From the NCBI RefSeq assembly GCF_020921035.1, contig NC_063151.1, positions 29,394,934 through 29,458,933 on the forward strand: a DNA stretch of 64,000 bases, written 5' to 3'. The notes beneath the pieces were generated by a model, which searched no databases, was not told the DNA's origin, and was given only the letters and a program-made list of their open reading frames with translations. The stretch comes from Rhodamnia argentea. Taxonomy: Eukaryota; Streptophyta; Magnoliopsida; Myrtales; Myrtaceae. Below are positions 48,666-59,668 of the stretch, one piece after another. The position numbers were made by a program, and so were the translations under genes. Numbering within the stretch: the stretch's first letter is position 1; every line of letters starts with the position of its first letter.

Positions 48666-50022
48666 GGACATTGCTTAAAAGAAGCAAAGGACCATTTTGT
48701 CCATTCAAAAAGTTCAAAATTGTTGGGCGTCAGGTGGACCTAGGCACATAGTCCAAAAGGAGCGGAGATGATTCATCGCGGGGATTTAAGTTGAGCGAGG
48801 CTTTCAATTTAAATTGGAAAGACAAAGGCCCACAGGGAAAATAATAAAGTTGGCCCTATTCAAACTGAGCAATGTGTAATTAATTTATAATTATTTCGGC
48901 AACGATTCATTTTGATAATCTAGAGACACGAGCACAGAGCAATTTGCACGCATTTGATGTAATTTGAAAATGGGACCTGTAGATGCGTAACGTCTAGTCT
49001 TGCATGGAGAGTGAGAATAGCCATAAAGTTGTACTGAAGTAAAAGCCGGACTTTCAAATGCCACCACTAATGAAATAATACGGACTCATATTGCTCTCGT
49101 CCCAAAACCCCACGCGAGCGAAGATACATTCGTGGAATGTCGTACGTAATTTTCTGTTCTTTAGATATGCGATTATCTCATGGTTAATAGACAGAATGCC
49201 GAAGCCTCTAGCCGGCGTGGATTGAGTATTAAATCCGATTGTCTTCAAGATGCTCAAAATACATTATTTAACGAGTCCCCTAAGGAGGCTGAAGATTTCA
49301 ATCTTTGAAATGGGAGGGAACCGTCTTTATGCGGGCAAGCATTTCCCAACAGAAACGCGCGCGTCCAACGGTCGTTTTGTCCGAGCCTCAGACTTTTTGT
49401 TAGGTCTCTCTCGATCCCCCGAGTACCCCACCTGACACGCCCCCATGCTTTGACTAAAACCCCAATTCATCACTTGATTTATTCAGCTTTGCGTTGACTT
49501 GACATCGAATGATGCAAGCTCCGTCCACGGGCAGCTGGATCCTCCAATAAGCAACCAAGAAAGTTTGAATACATCTTTGATTGATGCTTGGGCAATTGGG
49601 CTCTCAAAATAGAAAGATATTGCGTGAATTAACAACGAGTGAACAAATTGCACCATTCAGAACCAACTCGAGCAATATGAAAAGAACTCGTCGACTTTTA
49701 CTTTTGTTTGGTCGAGTAGACATTTCGATTTGCCCGAGTCAGAAGAGGGCTGAAGTTTTTAGAAACAGCAAACCAAAAATCAGACACACAACTCGACTCT
49801 TCCCAAGTTTCTTCTATTTAAAAATTGAAGAGAAAAGGCCAGACCACCTCATCCTCCCCCACGCAAGTCCCCTCCAAATCACACCGAAACCCAGAACAAC
49901 GGGACAAAGCAAACATTCGAATGGCAAATCCGAAAAAAAGCGGCTGAACAAAGCCCCCACTAAAGGAAATCGAACTACTTGATTAAATGGTTATGTACAA
50001 ATTTACATCTTAAGAGTCAGTT

Positions 50023-51308
50023 TTAGTCGTCCTCGTCGCCGTCATTGATCCCGTCAAAGAAAGGATCGCTGAGTAGCTCGGAAGCTGAAGGCCTGGCCCT
50101 TGGCTTCCCCAAGCACTTCTCGATGAAAGCCCTCACTTCGGGATCTCTCACTTTGCTCATGGCCTGCGGCCTGACCCCGGAAATCACCTTCTTGTATATC
50201 TTAGGCAGGCTGTCGCACTCGGTGTACGGAATCTCCACGGTCACCATCTCGAGCAGGCACATCCCGAACGAGTACACGTCGACCGACTCCGTGTAGTCTT
50301 CCTCGAAGAGCTCCGGCGCCATGAATTCCGGCGTCCCGATGACCGAGTGCGCTGCGTGGCTCTCGTCCACGATCGCGGCCAATCCCAAATCGCCAATCTT
50401 GACCTGAATCCAAACGAGGCACACGACCACTAGTAGTTAAGGTGTGAATGGAAAAGTTAGGGCTTCCATTGGTTGGTGAATGGGAAAAGGGGAAGAAACT
50501 GGATGAAACATCATGGTTGGTCATGAATAGGATCCTCCAATATTTTGGGTGGCATGCGCGGAAAGAAAGCATTACTTAAGGACAACCAGCGAGGCTCCAG
50601 CTAAGATTTTCGTTACTTTCTTAGAAAGCATGGGAAATCAAGTGTAATGATTGATAATTATTCTCTATTGCTTTTTTTTTTTTTGGTCGGATTTCTCTAT
50701 TGCTTTATTTGCTTAGACTTTCAAGTTTTCCATCCGACCTACCAAGCAAAAATAAGAATTTTAGGAATTAACATGCGAGTCCGAGGTGGAACCCGGTGCT
50801 GTACCTGACCGACGTTCCCATTGACGAAGACATTGCTGCAATTCAGATCTCTGTGGATGATGCAAGGATCGTGAGTGTGCAGATACTCCAAACCCTTCAA
50901 GATCTGCTTGGACCACTTCTTCAGCGCCTTCACCGAGACGTGCCGGTGCTTCTTCCGGTACTCCCTCAGGTTCCCCGACGTGCACACCTCCGTGATGAAG
51001 TTGAGCTTGCCGCGCTCCTCGTCGCGCCACACGTTGTGGAGGGATATGATGTTCCTGTTCTTCAGGGTCCGCAGGAGCCGGACCTCCGAGTAGAGCCGGT
51101 CAATCATCTCCGGGTAGTCCTCAAAGTTCCTCAGCTTGACCTGGTTCCACGCCACCTCGATGCCTTCCTCCTGGTCAAAGGCCCGGTACACCTTCTTCAC
51201 CGCGCCAGACCCGAGGAGCTCCGGATACCGGCCGTAGCGCCCGGTCGGGTCCACCTCTGCGAAGGGCTCGGAGTCCTTGTCGGACTGGTCGAGGGCGGCG
51301 CTCGGCAT
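50023..51308 (-). CDS. WNK11: WNK11-like serine/threonine kinase
   Basis: Exons 51308-50805 and 50403-50023; 294 residues, close to Arabidopsis WNK11 (about 314) with a shorter tail. The opening [20 protein letters not shown] is typical. WNK (with no lysine) kinases carry their ATP-binding lysine in the glycine loop ([13 protein letters not shown]), and the usual subdomain II lysine is replaced (VAWNQVK), as seen here. Other landmarks are [30 protein letters not shown], the DFG variant DLGLA and [13 protein letters not shown]. The acidic end ([10 protein letters not shown]) matches the clade. Plant WNKs act in ion, osmotic, clock and ABA signalling. A leader intron probably runs from GTGAGT (about 51764) to the AG just before the ATG. 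First-exon GC is high. Confidence 0.94.
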
Positions 51309-51931
51309 CTTCAATTGAATCAAGCGCGCATGCAATTAGCATCGCTCGAAATATACACGCCGTGAGTTCGATGAAAAAACAGATGACATGAACTTCCACA
51401 CATCTTTCTGGAGACACCACACAATTCAAACACAAGTTATATTCAAGTCTCCATCTTCATCGAGATCATTCAAACCCAAAAGAATCTCAGAAGAGGGTGT
51501 AATCACAGAGACGTTCAAACGAAATCGGCAGCGATCAATGCACATCTGAAGCTTGAACTGTGTATCTTCCACAATAATCGAATAAATAAAAAACCCCATG
51601 CAGAAAAACTTCAACCCCATCGAACCAGAAAGCAAAAAGAAAACGTCGCGAGAACATCTCAAATCAAATCTCGATTTTTTCTCGCCGTTCTGAATGAATC
51701 GCAGCACTTTAAACGCCTATCGACTACCGAAATCATACGAAGAGAAAGACAAGAGAAACTCACGTGACAATACTCCTGAGCGAACGAAAGAAGGTTTCCG
51801 AGTGCCGCGATCGGCGAAGCTCGAGCCTTCGATCTCTGAACTGAAGGAGGAGAAGCTTCAAAGCAGTACAAAAACGAGAGCTCCGATACTCAAATCTTGG
51901 TCAAAGCCTTTTGGAATCCGTGTTGTGGGTG

Positions 51932-51939
51932 TATATATA
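51932..51939 (-). promoter_or_regulatory. TATA box of the WNK11-like gene
   Basis: TATATATA about 170 bases upstream of the probable leader-intron donor, placing transcription start near 51900. Confidence 0.5.
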
Positions 51940-54900
51940 CGGAGGTGGGTATTCGAGTCAGGGTTGGATTCATTTATGTATTTTATTATTTTTTCAAAAA
52001 ATTTGATATTGGCGATTTAGTGAATTAAACGTGGAAAAGATCATAATCAAGGTAGGATTTAGGGTGATTCTTATCGGTGAACCGTAATTTTGATATTTAT
52101 CACATTTCCAAAAGAGATCGCTGAGGAAATCTTAATAAATATTTTTGATATCGGGAATCTTTTTGTTTTCTTTCTAAATTGGGTGGATCTTTAAACGAGG
52201 ATAGAATTTATTATGTTGCAACGACAAGTGTTGGGTCGATTTCCTTGTATGTTCCACGTTTTGACGAGATTTCAGGGATTCCTCGTATGCTCCTGCCTCG
52301 GAACCTCTGAAATGTCAACGGTACAGATGTACCCGATGCGAAAAGAACTGTGATCTTGACCGTCCACGCTGGAGCTTGAGCCGTTCCCACGGAGATGGAC
52401 GGTGGTGATGCGTGCAGAAGATTATCTTGTTTGCTTTTTGGTTTGAGTAGTGCCCTGATGCAAAGTAGTTACGTTACGTAAGTTTTGAGAGACGGTTTGA
52501 AACTGTATGATGCGAAATTCAAAATAGTTTAGTTTGTGTAACCCAAAGTCAGATTTATTTGAATTGTTTAGTTTATTATGTGAAAACTTATCCGAGAAGA
52601 TAAAATGTTAGTGAAATATAGCTTTTGATCGCTAGCTATTAGAAAACCCGTTGAGATGTCGACGAGTATGGTTCGTGTCCGATGCTTACTAGCATTAACA
52701 GAGATGACGTCATTTTAGAGTTTTTTTTTTTTCGGGTCGAGACATCGTTTTTAGAGTTGAAAGGCTCAACGGGTTGACGACTGCACTAAGCTCAACTGTA
52801 TTTTGACAATGTCGATGAAGTTTTGAGTCAACCTTGAGTCGAGTCCCATTGCCCTAAAATTCAAATATTGTTGTTTAGCTTTTTAAGACGACCCTTCCGA
52901 TCGAATAATGTAGGCTTACCCGTTTAAACCAACTCGCTTGAGAGATTTGAGTTTGGGTCGAATAAGATATTCCCTAATCCAGATTTGAAGGTGGAAAGGA
53001 GAAATCGTTAAGTCCAATTGGTGATTAATCGATCTAATACCATGAAAAAATCTCAACTTTAAATTCAGTCTCAATTTTATCGTAAACTTCTTTTTATCTC
53101 ATAAAAAAAACTTTAGGTGTAGCCTAATTCTACCCCGACTTTTTTTTTTTGTCCCATAAAAAAATACTAAACTTTTACATGAGTCCAACCGCACCCGATA
53201 ACTCTCTGTTTAATATTTCTCATTGATAACCAAGAGATGGAGAAAAGATCGAGCGCAAAATCGAATCTCCTCGAATGAGATGGCAGGAAGATTCTCTTAA
53301 GAATAATAGCAATTGAAGAAAACCAATCCTAATTGCTATAGTTTTTACCCAAATGTCAGATTCAAGAAGTTGTTCGGGTTGACGCGGAAATTCATCTCCA
53401 TAAGAGTAATTCTTGGATAGAAAATTGGAGAATAACTAGAGCAATGACAGGGAAATGCTACATAGGATAGAGATTTTGGACGAAGGGTTAACGGGAGTAG
53501 ATATGATACTTGAGTAAAGGTTGGTATTTTTTATGATCTAAATTAACAGAGACTAGTCCTTTTGGAGATCTCTATATATTGACTATTCGAATCCTTCTAG
53601 TGACGTTTCAAATGACTCCAGTACCGTGCTTCATCTCTATCGGGATCATTCTAATCTTTTGATGAGAAAATAACATAATTTTTCCCGTTTTAGAAGATTC
53701 CTAATAAGTGTTAAAAAAAAACCTGATAAGAAACGAATTACCAATCACGTAATTTCGTAATAGCTTGTTGATAATCTACCATTTCTTTAACGACAATTTA
53801 TTTACACTTACCAACAATTATTAATATTTACCAAGACAGGAAAATGTACGTATTCTTTTGCACGGAACAATAGAATTCTGGTCTCGATCAAATATGCTTT
53901 TCAAATTAAAATCACCGATATGGCGGTCGAGTCACCGTTGCTCGTTCTACGCGGCATGCTGTCATGTCAACGATTTCAGATAAAAATCGTTCAAAAGGGT
54001 TACATTGAAATTCATGTAAAAGGCAAAATTGAAAATTTAGGATCGAATTATGCTTAGGATTAATTGGATAATTTTTCCCGAGAAAATAATTAATTACTTC
54101 ACGCCATTAACTTCTTTCGGAAATTCTATTCCAAGAAAGAGAAATCATAACGACGTTGCTCAAGCACTTGGCAGGTTTCCAATTCCAAGTACTCGTCGGG
54201 ATGAATCACATGATGCGGCGATCGTTTCACCTTCTTTTCACCTGCGATGGAGTAAAATCCCTCGTGGCAGCATGGTCAATCAGGAGGCATGCGGGCATAC
54301 TTCGAATTTTGGAAAAGTATGTTATGGCACCTCTAGTTGAATTTTGACCCGTTTTACATTAATAACAAGCGGATTGTACCAGCGGGCGAGGTCGACCTTA
54401 CTCTAGTCGGTTGCCGAGGTCCAGCAATCGGCTAAAGGAAGAAGGAAGGGAAAAAAAAAAGGAAGAGAAAAAAAGGAAAATAAATTAATAAATAAATAAT
54501 CCGAAAAAAAGTATTAAAATATTATTAAAAATCGTCAACGTTGGCGATTTCAAAATTAGCACAAATGTCAATAATTTATGACTCAATTGGCACAATTATA
54601 ATAAGTTGGATAATTTATTTTTTATTTTTTGTAATTCTCTCCGTGAAGCAAAGTTCAGTTTCATTGAGTAAAATTGTAAAAATTAAATAACGAATCTGTC
54701 TAAAGATCAAGGCCCCGTTTGGTTCAACATCTCCTTCGCATAGCGGCTCTTGCTATTCTTAAGAAATCGTCGTCGTCCTCGTGGTCGTTTACTCAGCTCC
54801 AATTTAATTTTATCTCCACCGGGGTCATCATTACCTGGTCGTTTCGGATTTTGTTTAATGTTATTTGTCTTTTTGGTCGCCGAGCATGATCAATTATTAT

Positions 54901-55137
54901 AGTTTTACTCGGACAACTAATGCTTTGATCAGACCAAGTTGGGCAAAGTCTTATCCGACCCCAACGTTGATTTTCAAGAATTCAAAAAGACAGTGCAAGC
55001 CTGTCCCTTGTGCTCGTCGGCGCTGTCGAGTATTGAGGAGACGGAGAAACGACCAGTTGCAACTCGTGACCTCGAGTACAAACCCCACTGTGTAATACTT
55101 CCTATATCGTGTTTATATATTCCAAAAAAAATATTTA

Positions 55138-55722
55138 GAGCGCGTTTATTTGAGTGAAAGTATTCTTCAAGAATCACCCATTTAGTTCGCCGGAGATGAT
55201 TTAGTCAACGGAAAATATTTTTCGATTAAAGGAAAATTCATGCATAAAATTAAGAAAGTAAATTATTAAATCCGAAGATGTGAAAATGCTCGGAATTATT
55301 TCTCTCAATTTTTTTAGCTTTAAATTTTATTTATTATTTATTTTTCTTTTCTTTGTTTGTCTTTCTTTTTCCTTTTCCTTCTCCCTCCACCGGTCGCTAA
55401 GCCTCGATGACGACGGATGATCGGCCACAGTGTTTGGCGGACAAGCTTGATGAGCTCGTTCATGGCCGCCGTCGATCGATGCGTGGAAAGAAGAAAAGAG
55501 AAAAAAAGTAAAATAATAAAAACTCACTTTAAATTTTAATTTTTTTGCTTAGATAAAGTGATGTGATTGAAATCACTCTCTAAAACAGATCGAAATACTA
55601 GAAATTTTTTTTAATCACATATCACCGAATAAAGAAAAATTAATTATTTTCCTAAAAAATGATTGAAAATAAATTTTTTAACATTTTTTTTTAATAAAAT
55701 TTTCTTCCAAACAAACGCACCC
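55138..55722. mobile_element. 585-bp PIF/Harbinger-like MITE with TTA target duplication
   Basis: The left end GAGCGCGTTTATTTGAGTGAAA and the inverted right end GGGTGCGTTTGTTTGGAAGAAA align over about 22 bases. TTA lies immediately outside both ends (55135-55137 and 55723-55725). The centre has a GC-rich patch (about 55385-55480) and no gene. Confidence 0.7.
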
Positions 55723-55765
55723 TTAACGAGGTTTAGCAAAATATAAGAGGAAAATGAAATTCAAC

Positions 55766-55958
55766 ATTAGAGAAAATTTGGGCGGAGTTGCTTCATTGGG
55801 CTGCCTCATGCCTGGCCGACTAGGGTTCGGTTCAATCCCTAGAGAGGTACAGAGTTAGACTTAGTGGCCCACGAACTCCATTCTTACTAAGCCCGGAAAT
55901 TCAACGTTACTGGTCATGCATTATCCAAAGTTCCAAACTTAAACCCGAAAAAAAAGGT
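55766..55958 (+). mobile_element. SINE-like insertion with A- and B-box
   Basis: A degenerate Pol III A-box (TTGCTTCATTGG, 55788-55799) and a good B-box (GGTTCAATCC, 55829-55838) are spaced about 40 bases apart. An A8 tract ends the body near 55956. GAAATTCAA flanks it at 55756-55764 and 55959-55967 as a target-site duplication. GAAATTCAAC also occurs inside at 55896-55905, so the 3' limit is ambiguous. The structure fits a tRNA-derived SINE of about 190 bp. Confidence 0.55.
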
Positions 55959-56229
55959 GAAATTCAATGGCCAAATGCTGTTTGGTACTAGAAAAGCTCA
56001 CATTTTCCTGTACTTTCTTCTTTTGAGATTTTAGACCGTAGTAGTTCAAGTGATAATATGGTTCTATGTTCTTTCCTTCTAGTGGGTCGCGCTTACAAAA
56101 CAAGGAGAAAATGTTCCGATGAATTGCAGTTCATCCGAAGACATTGGGTCGATGATATTCATTAACAAGAACCCAAATCTAACGCAATCTCTAGTCGTCG
56201 ACATACATTTTTTTTTTCCTTTTTATCGT

Positions 56230-56715
56230 TAGAAAATTTTCAAATAAGAACATAAAGTACCTTCATTCTCTCAAAAGAGGGTTCGGAGTAAACCTTGTTT
56301 CAAATAAGAACCCGAAGTGATCTCGACAGTTTTAAATAAGGGTCCGACCTCGCTAGTAGGCCAAATATTTCAATCAATAGAGGGTATTTTCGTCCAAAGA
56401 TAATTTTAATTTTAAATCATTTTTATTTTCTTTTTTCTCATTTCTTTTTTTTTTTTCCTTTATTGTGGCTAGCAAGGGCCCAATGACCCAAGCCTGTGGC
56501 AAGGCCGACCATCAGTGAAAAGGGAAGAAAAAAAAAGAAAAAGGAAAAAAAAATCATTAAAAACAAAAGGACAAAAATGCCCTTGACCAAGCCTAAAAAT
56601 TTGGCAAGCCGGGCAGATTAGACCCTTCTTCGAGACTAAAATGGCCACTTGAGGCTTTTATTTGAAACAAAATCCACTTTGAATCATCTTTCGAGAAAAT
56701 TAGTATATTTTAGAT
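56230..56715. mobile_element. MITE-like element with CAAATAA arms and GC-rich centre
   Basis: Left arm GTTTCAAATAAGAACCCGAAGTG..GGGTCCGACC and right arm (reverse complement) GTTTCAAATAAAAGCCTCAAGTGG..GGGTCTAATC are inverted relatives. The centre has GCTAGCAAGGGCCCAATGAC between T- and A-runs. A relative lies at 58790-59195. Confidence 0.6.
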
Positions 56716-56760
56716 CATTATTTTTTTGGTTTGAAAAGTTGATTGGCTTGATCATCGCCG

Positions 56761-57452
56761 GCCTAATTTTCTAAAAAACCTCCAATTTGAGGTTTAGTCC
56801 AAAATCTATCATAATTTTTTTTGTCTAAAAAAAATGTCAAACTTTATAACCAGTCTCAAATCTGCCTCAAACTTTTGTTTTGTCTTTGAAAAAATCCCAA
56901 ACTTTAAGTCCAATCCCAAATTTACTTCGAACTTTTTTTGTCTCAAAAAAACACTCAAACTTTAGATTTAGTCCTAAATCAACCTCGGATTTTTTTTTTT
57001 GGTCTAAGAAAAAAAAATCACCAATAATTACTTTAATATCAAACCTGCCCCCATTAGCTATATGTCCATAAACCGCCATTACCCTTCTAATTTTCAAATC
57101 CTATAATGGTGTTATTTTGAAGAATTTCAACAATTTTTAATGGGGGTATATTCATTATCCATGTGAAAATGCCACGTCAGTCTATACTTATGGCCCCCTT
57201 ACTTTGATGATGTGGATTTTTTTATCGCTTTGCAAATGTCACGGGTTAGATTTGAAAATAGATTTGAGAAAATCGAAATTCGGGGCAGATTATTATTATT
57301 TTTTATATCCAAAAGGCAGATTTGGAACTTTACCTAAATTTGTAGGTTTTATCTTAGACAAAAAAAAAATATATATCGGTCCTTACCAAAAAAAATATCG
57401 GAATAAATTTAGGACTGAATCTAAAATCAAGGGCTCTTTTAGGAAATTAGGC
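56761..57452. mobile_element. Inverted-repeat element with tandem-repeat left arm
   Basis: Termini GCCTAATTTTCTAAAA and (inverted) GCCTAATTTCCTAAAA. The left arm is an array of about three to four units of 58-61 bp (GTCT-A-run-CAAACTTT..AGTCC..AAAT..CCTC..ACTTTTTT) at about 56820-57010. The right arm carries one inverted unit. No coding capacity. Confidence 0.7.
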
Positions 57453-58789
57453 ATTCTTAAACTTCCTCTTTTTGCTGTTGCTTTTTTTGTACCTCTTTGA
57501 TTAGACTTCTGAGATTAAAGGCCTCATCCCCTCGGTTGCTTCGTGGATTCGGTTTGAGTGGCTAAGAGAAAAAGCAAACCACGGAAGCCTCTTGCTTAAT
57601 TATGGCGGTGAAGTTACAAGTCAGCTAATTCGTAGGCACAAGTCGCATCTTCCCCCCTTGGCCACACCTCATTGATGTTTCCCCTTTTTTTTCTGGCCAT
57701 AGCGCATGGGGCCACCCTGATTTGGACTCCCTGACGAACTTTTGCGGCTGGCTAGGCCAACGATGGCAAAAGACCGACTTGTTTGTTGGCTGTAACAAGC
57801 TTTTGAAATTTTAAAGTGATTTTCCTTGAAAACTTTTCCGTTAAGATTTTGAAATATCATTTAGATATTAAGAAAATTACGAAAGGGGCATGCATCGAAA
57901 TTACCCCGTCGGTACGAAATAGTTTCCACAGGTGTCGAACACTCTAGCGTTAAAAAAAGAAAAATCAAGATCCGTGCATCGCAAGACTCGAAAAAGAAGA
58001 CGATAGTCGAGAGTAAAAAGCCGTCCAAACAAATCTTTGTACTTGCCTGTATTGAACCAAATGATGCTTCGGTTCAATTTCCGCCTAGCATTTAGTGATT
58101 CAAGAGATTACTTCGGCTTTTGCTAGCCTTTTGCATGTTACCACAACACCTTTTTATAACTGTTTGTTTGATATCAAATATAGCAACTTTAAAATGTGTA
58201 TTGCCAAGCACACATGTTATTTTACATCATGCTTTGATGGCCTCGTATAATAAGTTTGGTGGTGACAATTTTTTTATTATCTAAATGTATAATCTCATGA
58301 CAATTTATTAGAGAAAACAAAAGGAAAATTGATGGGGATGGCCAAGGGAGTGACATACATAAATGGCATTACATGGTCATTGCATAAAATGGTTTCCCCG
58401 TTATTCGCTGCATAACTTGAAACTTTACTCATAGGTTCAATAATTTGCCTAAAAACAAAAGTTTTCAGAGTATCTCTAACATTAATCAATTGCGCCAATA
58501 AGGTGGTGTTTTATGCACCGTTTATTTCGCGAAAAACACATTGCAGAAAAATGTATTCTGGATATTTTGGCATTTGGTTCGCAAAAAATAAGCTAGTCAA
58601 AGAAAACATTTTCGACCCTTGGAAAAAACTCAAAGGAAAATATTTTCATCATCTTTCTTTTCTCCTCTCGTTCACATATTTCTTTCTTTTTAATTATTTT
58701 GTACTTTCTTTTCATCTTTTATTTATTTTTTAGAAATTCAAAATTTTTTATTTTTTCTCTTTTATTTATTTTTTTCTCTTTTTGTTCTA

Positions 58790-59195
58790 AAAAAATGGTC
58801 CAAAGTGTATCTTATTTCAACTAAGGGCTTAAAATGACCATATTAGTCTAAAAAAAACGATCTTACCTCCCGGTTGGTCAATGGTATTCGTCCTTTACTT
58901 TTAATGAGCTTTTTTTCTTTTCCTTTTTTTATTTCATTTTTGCTGGTGGCCGGTCTAAGGCAGTGGTCGACCACTGGGGACATACGGAAAGGGCTGGCAA
59001 AAACAAAGAAAAAAATAGAAAAATAATAATTTTAAAAAATTAAAATAGTCTTTGGACAAAAACGGCCTTAATCGCCCGGAATATTTGGTCAGCCGGCGAG
59101 GCTAGACCCTTATTCGAGATTATCACGGTCATTGCATGTCCTTATTTCAAACGATATCTACCTTAAGTCATCTTTTGATTAAATTATGTGAAATT
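58790..59195. mobile_element. Second member of the CAAATAA-arm MITE family
   Basis: GTCCAAAGTGTATCTTATTTCAA at left and GACTTAAGGTAGATATCGTTTGAAATAAGG (inverted, right) pair loosely. The centre GGTGGCCGGTCTAAGGCAGTGG and CCGGCGAGGCTAGACCCTTATTCGAGA match the layout of 56230-56715. Confidence 0.55.
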
Positions 59196-59479
59196 TCCCC
59201 TTAAATTCGTGTGCGTCCGTTAGATATTGATTTGTTAGAAGTGTAAATCGACGGCAACGTATGCATACAGTAGAAATGTTTGACGAAGAAACGCGAAGGT
59301 CCAAATCTAAACGAAGAACAATCTTGTCGTGAAACCGAAAGAAGATAATCAGACAAGCGAAAGGCAAAAGAGGAAAAAAGGATAATTCAGTTTCATCGCC
59401 CCCGGACGCCAACTAAAAAAAGGTGACCGACCTTTCCATAAAATGACAGCCCAATCACCTTCCAGATCCATTGTAACAG

Positions 59480-59641
59480 GTCAACCACGTCTCTCTCCGC
59501 GCGTCGTCCCGGACAAGCTCCGCACGCACACATAACCCACAAGAACCCGCAACGAAATGACGGAAATGCCACTGCCCCCTCTCCTCCCCTCCACGACACG
59601 TCCCCACTGCTGCTGCTGCTGCTCCTCCCCTCTTTTTGACT
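59480..59641. promoter_or_regulatory. Two W-box cores before the WRKY start
   Basis: TTGACC on the minus strand (59480-59485) and TTGACT on the plus strand (59636-59641, 28 bases before the ATG). W-boxes are the WRKY binding site, so self- or cross-regulation is possible. Two short motifs in 160 bp are weak evidence alone. A (CTG)n run lies at 59607-59623. Confidence 0.35.
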
Positions 59642-59668
59642 CCTCGCGGCACCGATTGTCGACAGAAG

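Larger units (their letters stand above)
46329..50022. other. Gene-free interval with MITEs
   Basis: Between the KIN-12F promoter and the WNK 3' end. It contains the elements at 47016-47242, 47617-48161 and 48237-48665. About 48670-50020 shows no supported gene or repeat. Confidence 0.6.
51940..59668. other. Repeat-rich intergenic region, 7.7 kb
   Basis: No gene recognised. Dense AT-rich DNA with MITE-like elements, listed separately. At 54350-54640 a relic with CGTCAACGTTGGCGATTT resembles one arm of the 14041 element. At 53030-53200 there are T-run-spaced CTTTA/ACTTTTACATGAGTCC motifs like the units at 56761-57452. The region 52000-53000 shows nothing definite. Confidence 0.6.

Noticed and set aside
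50796..51365. 189-codon plus-strand frame opposite WNK exon 1
   Set aside because: Shadow of the kinase exon caused by high GC third positions; the sense frame carries all kinase motifs.
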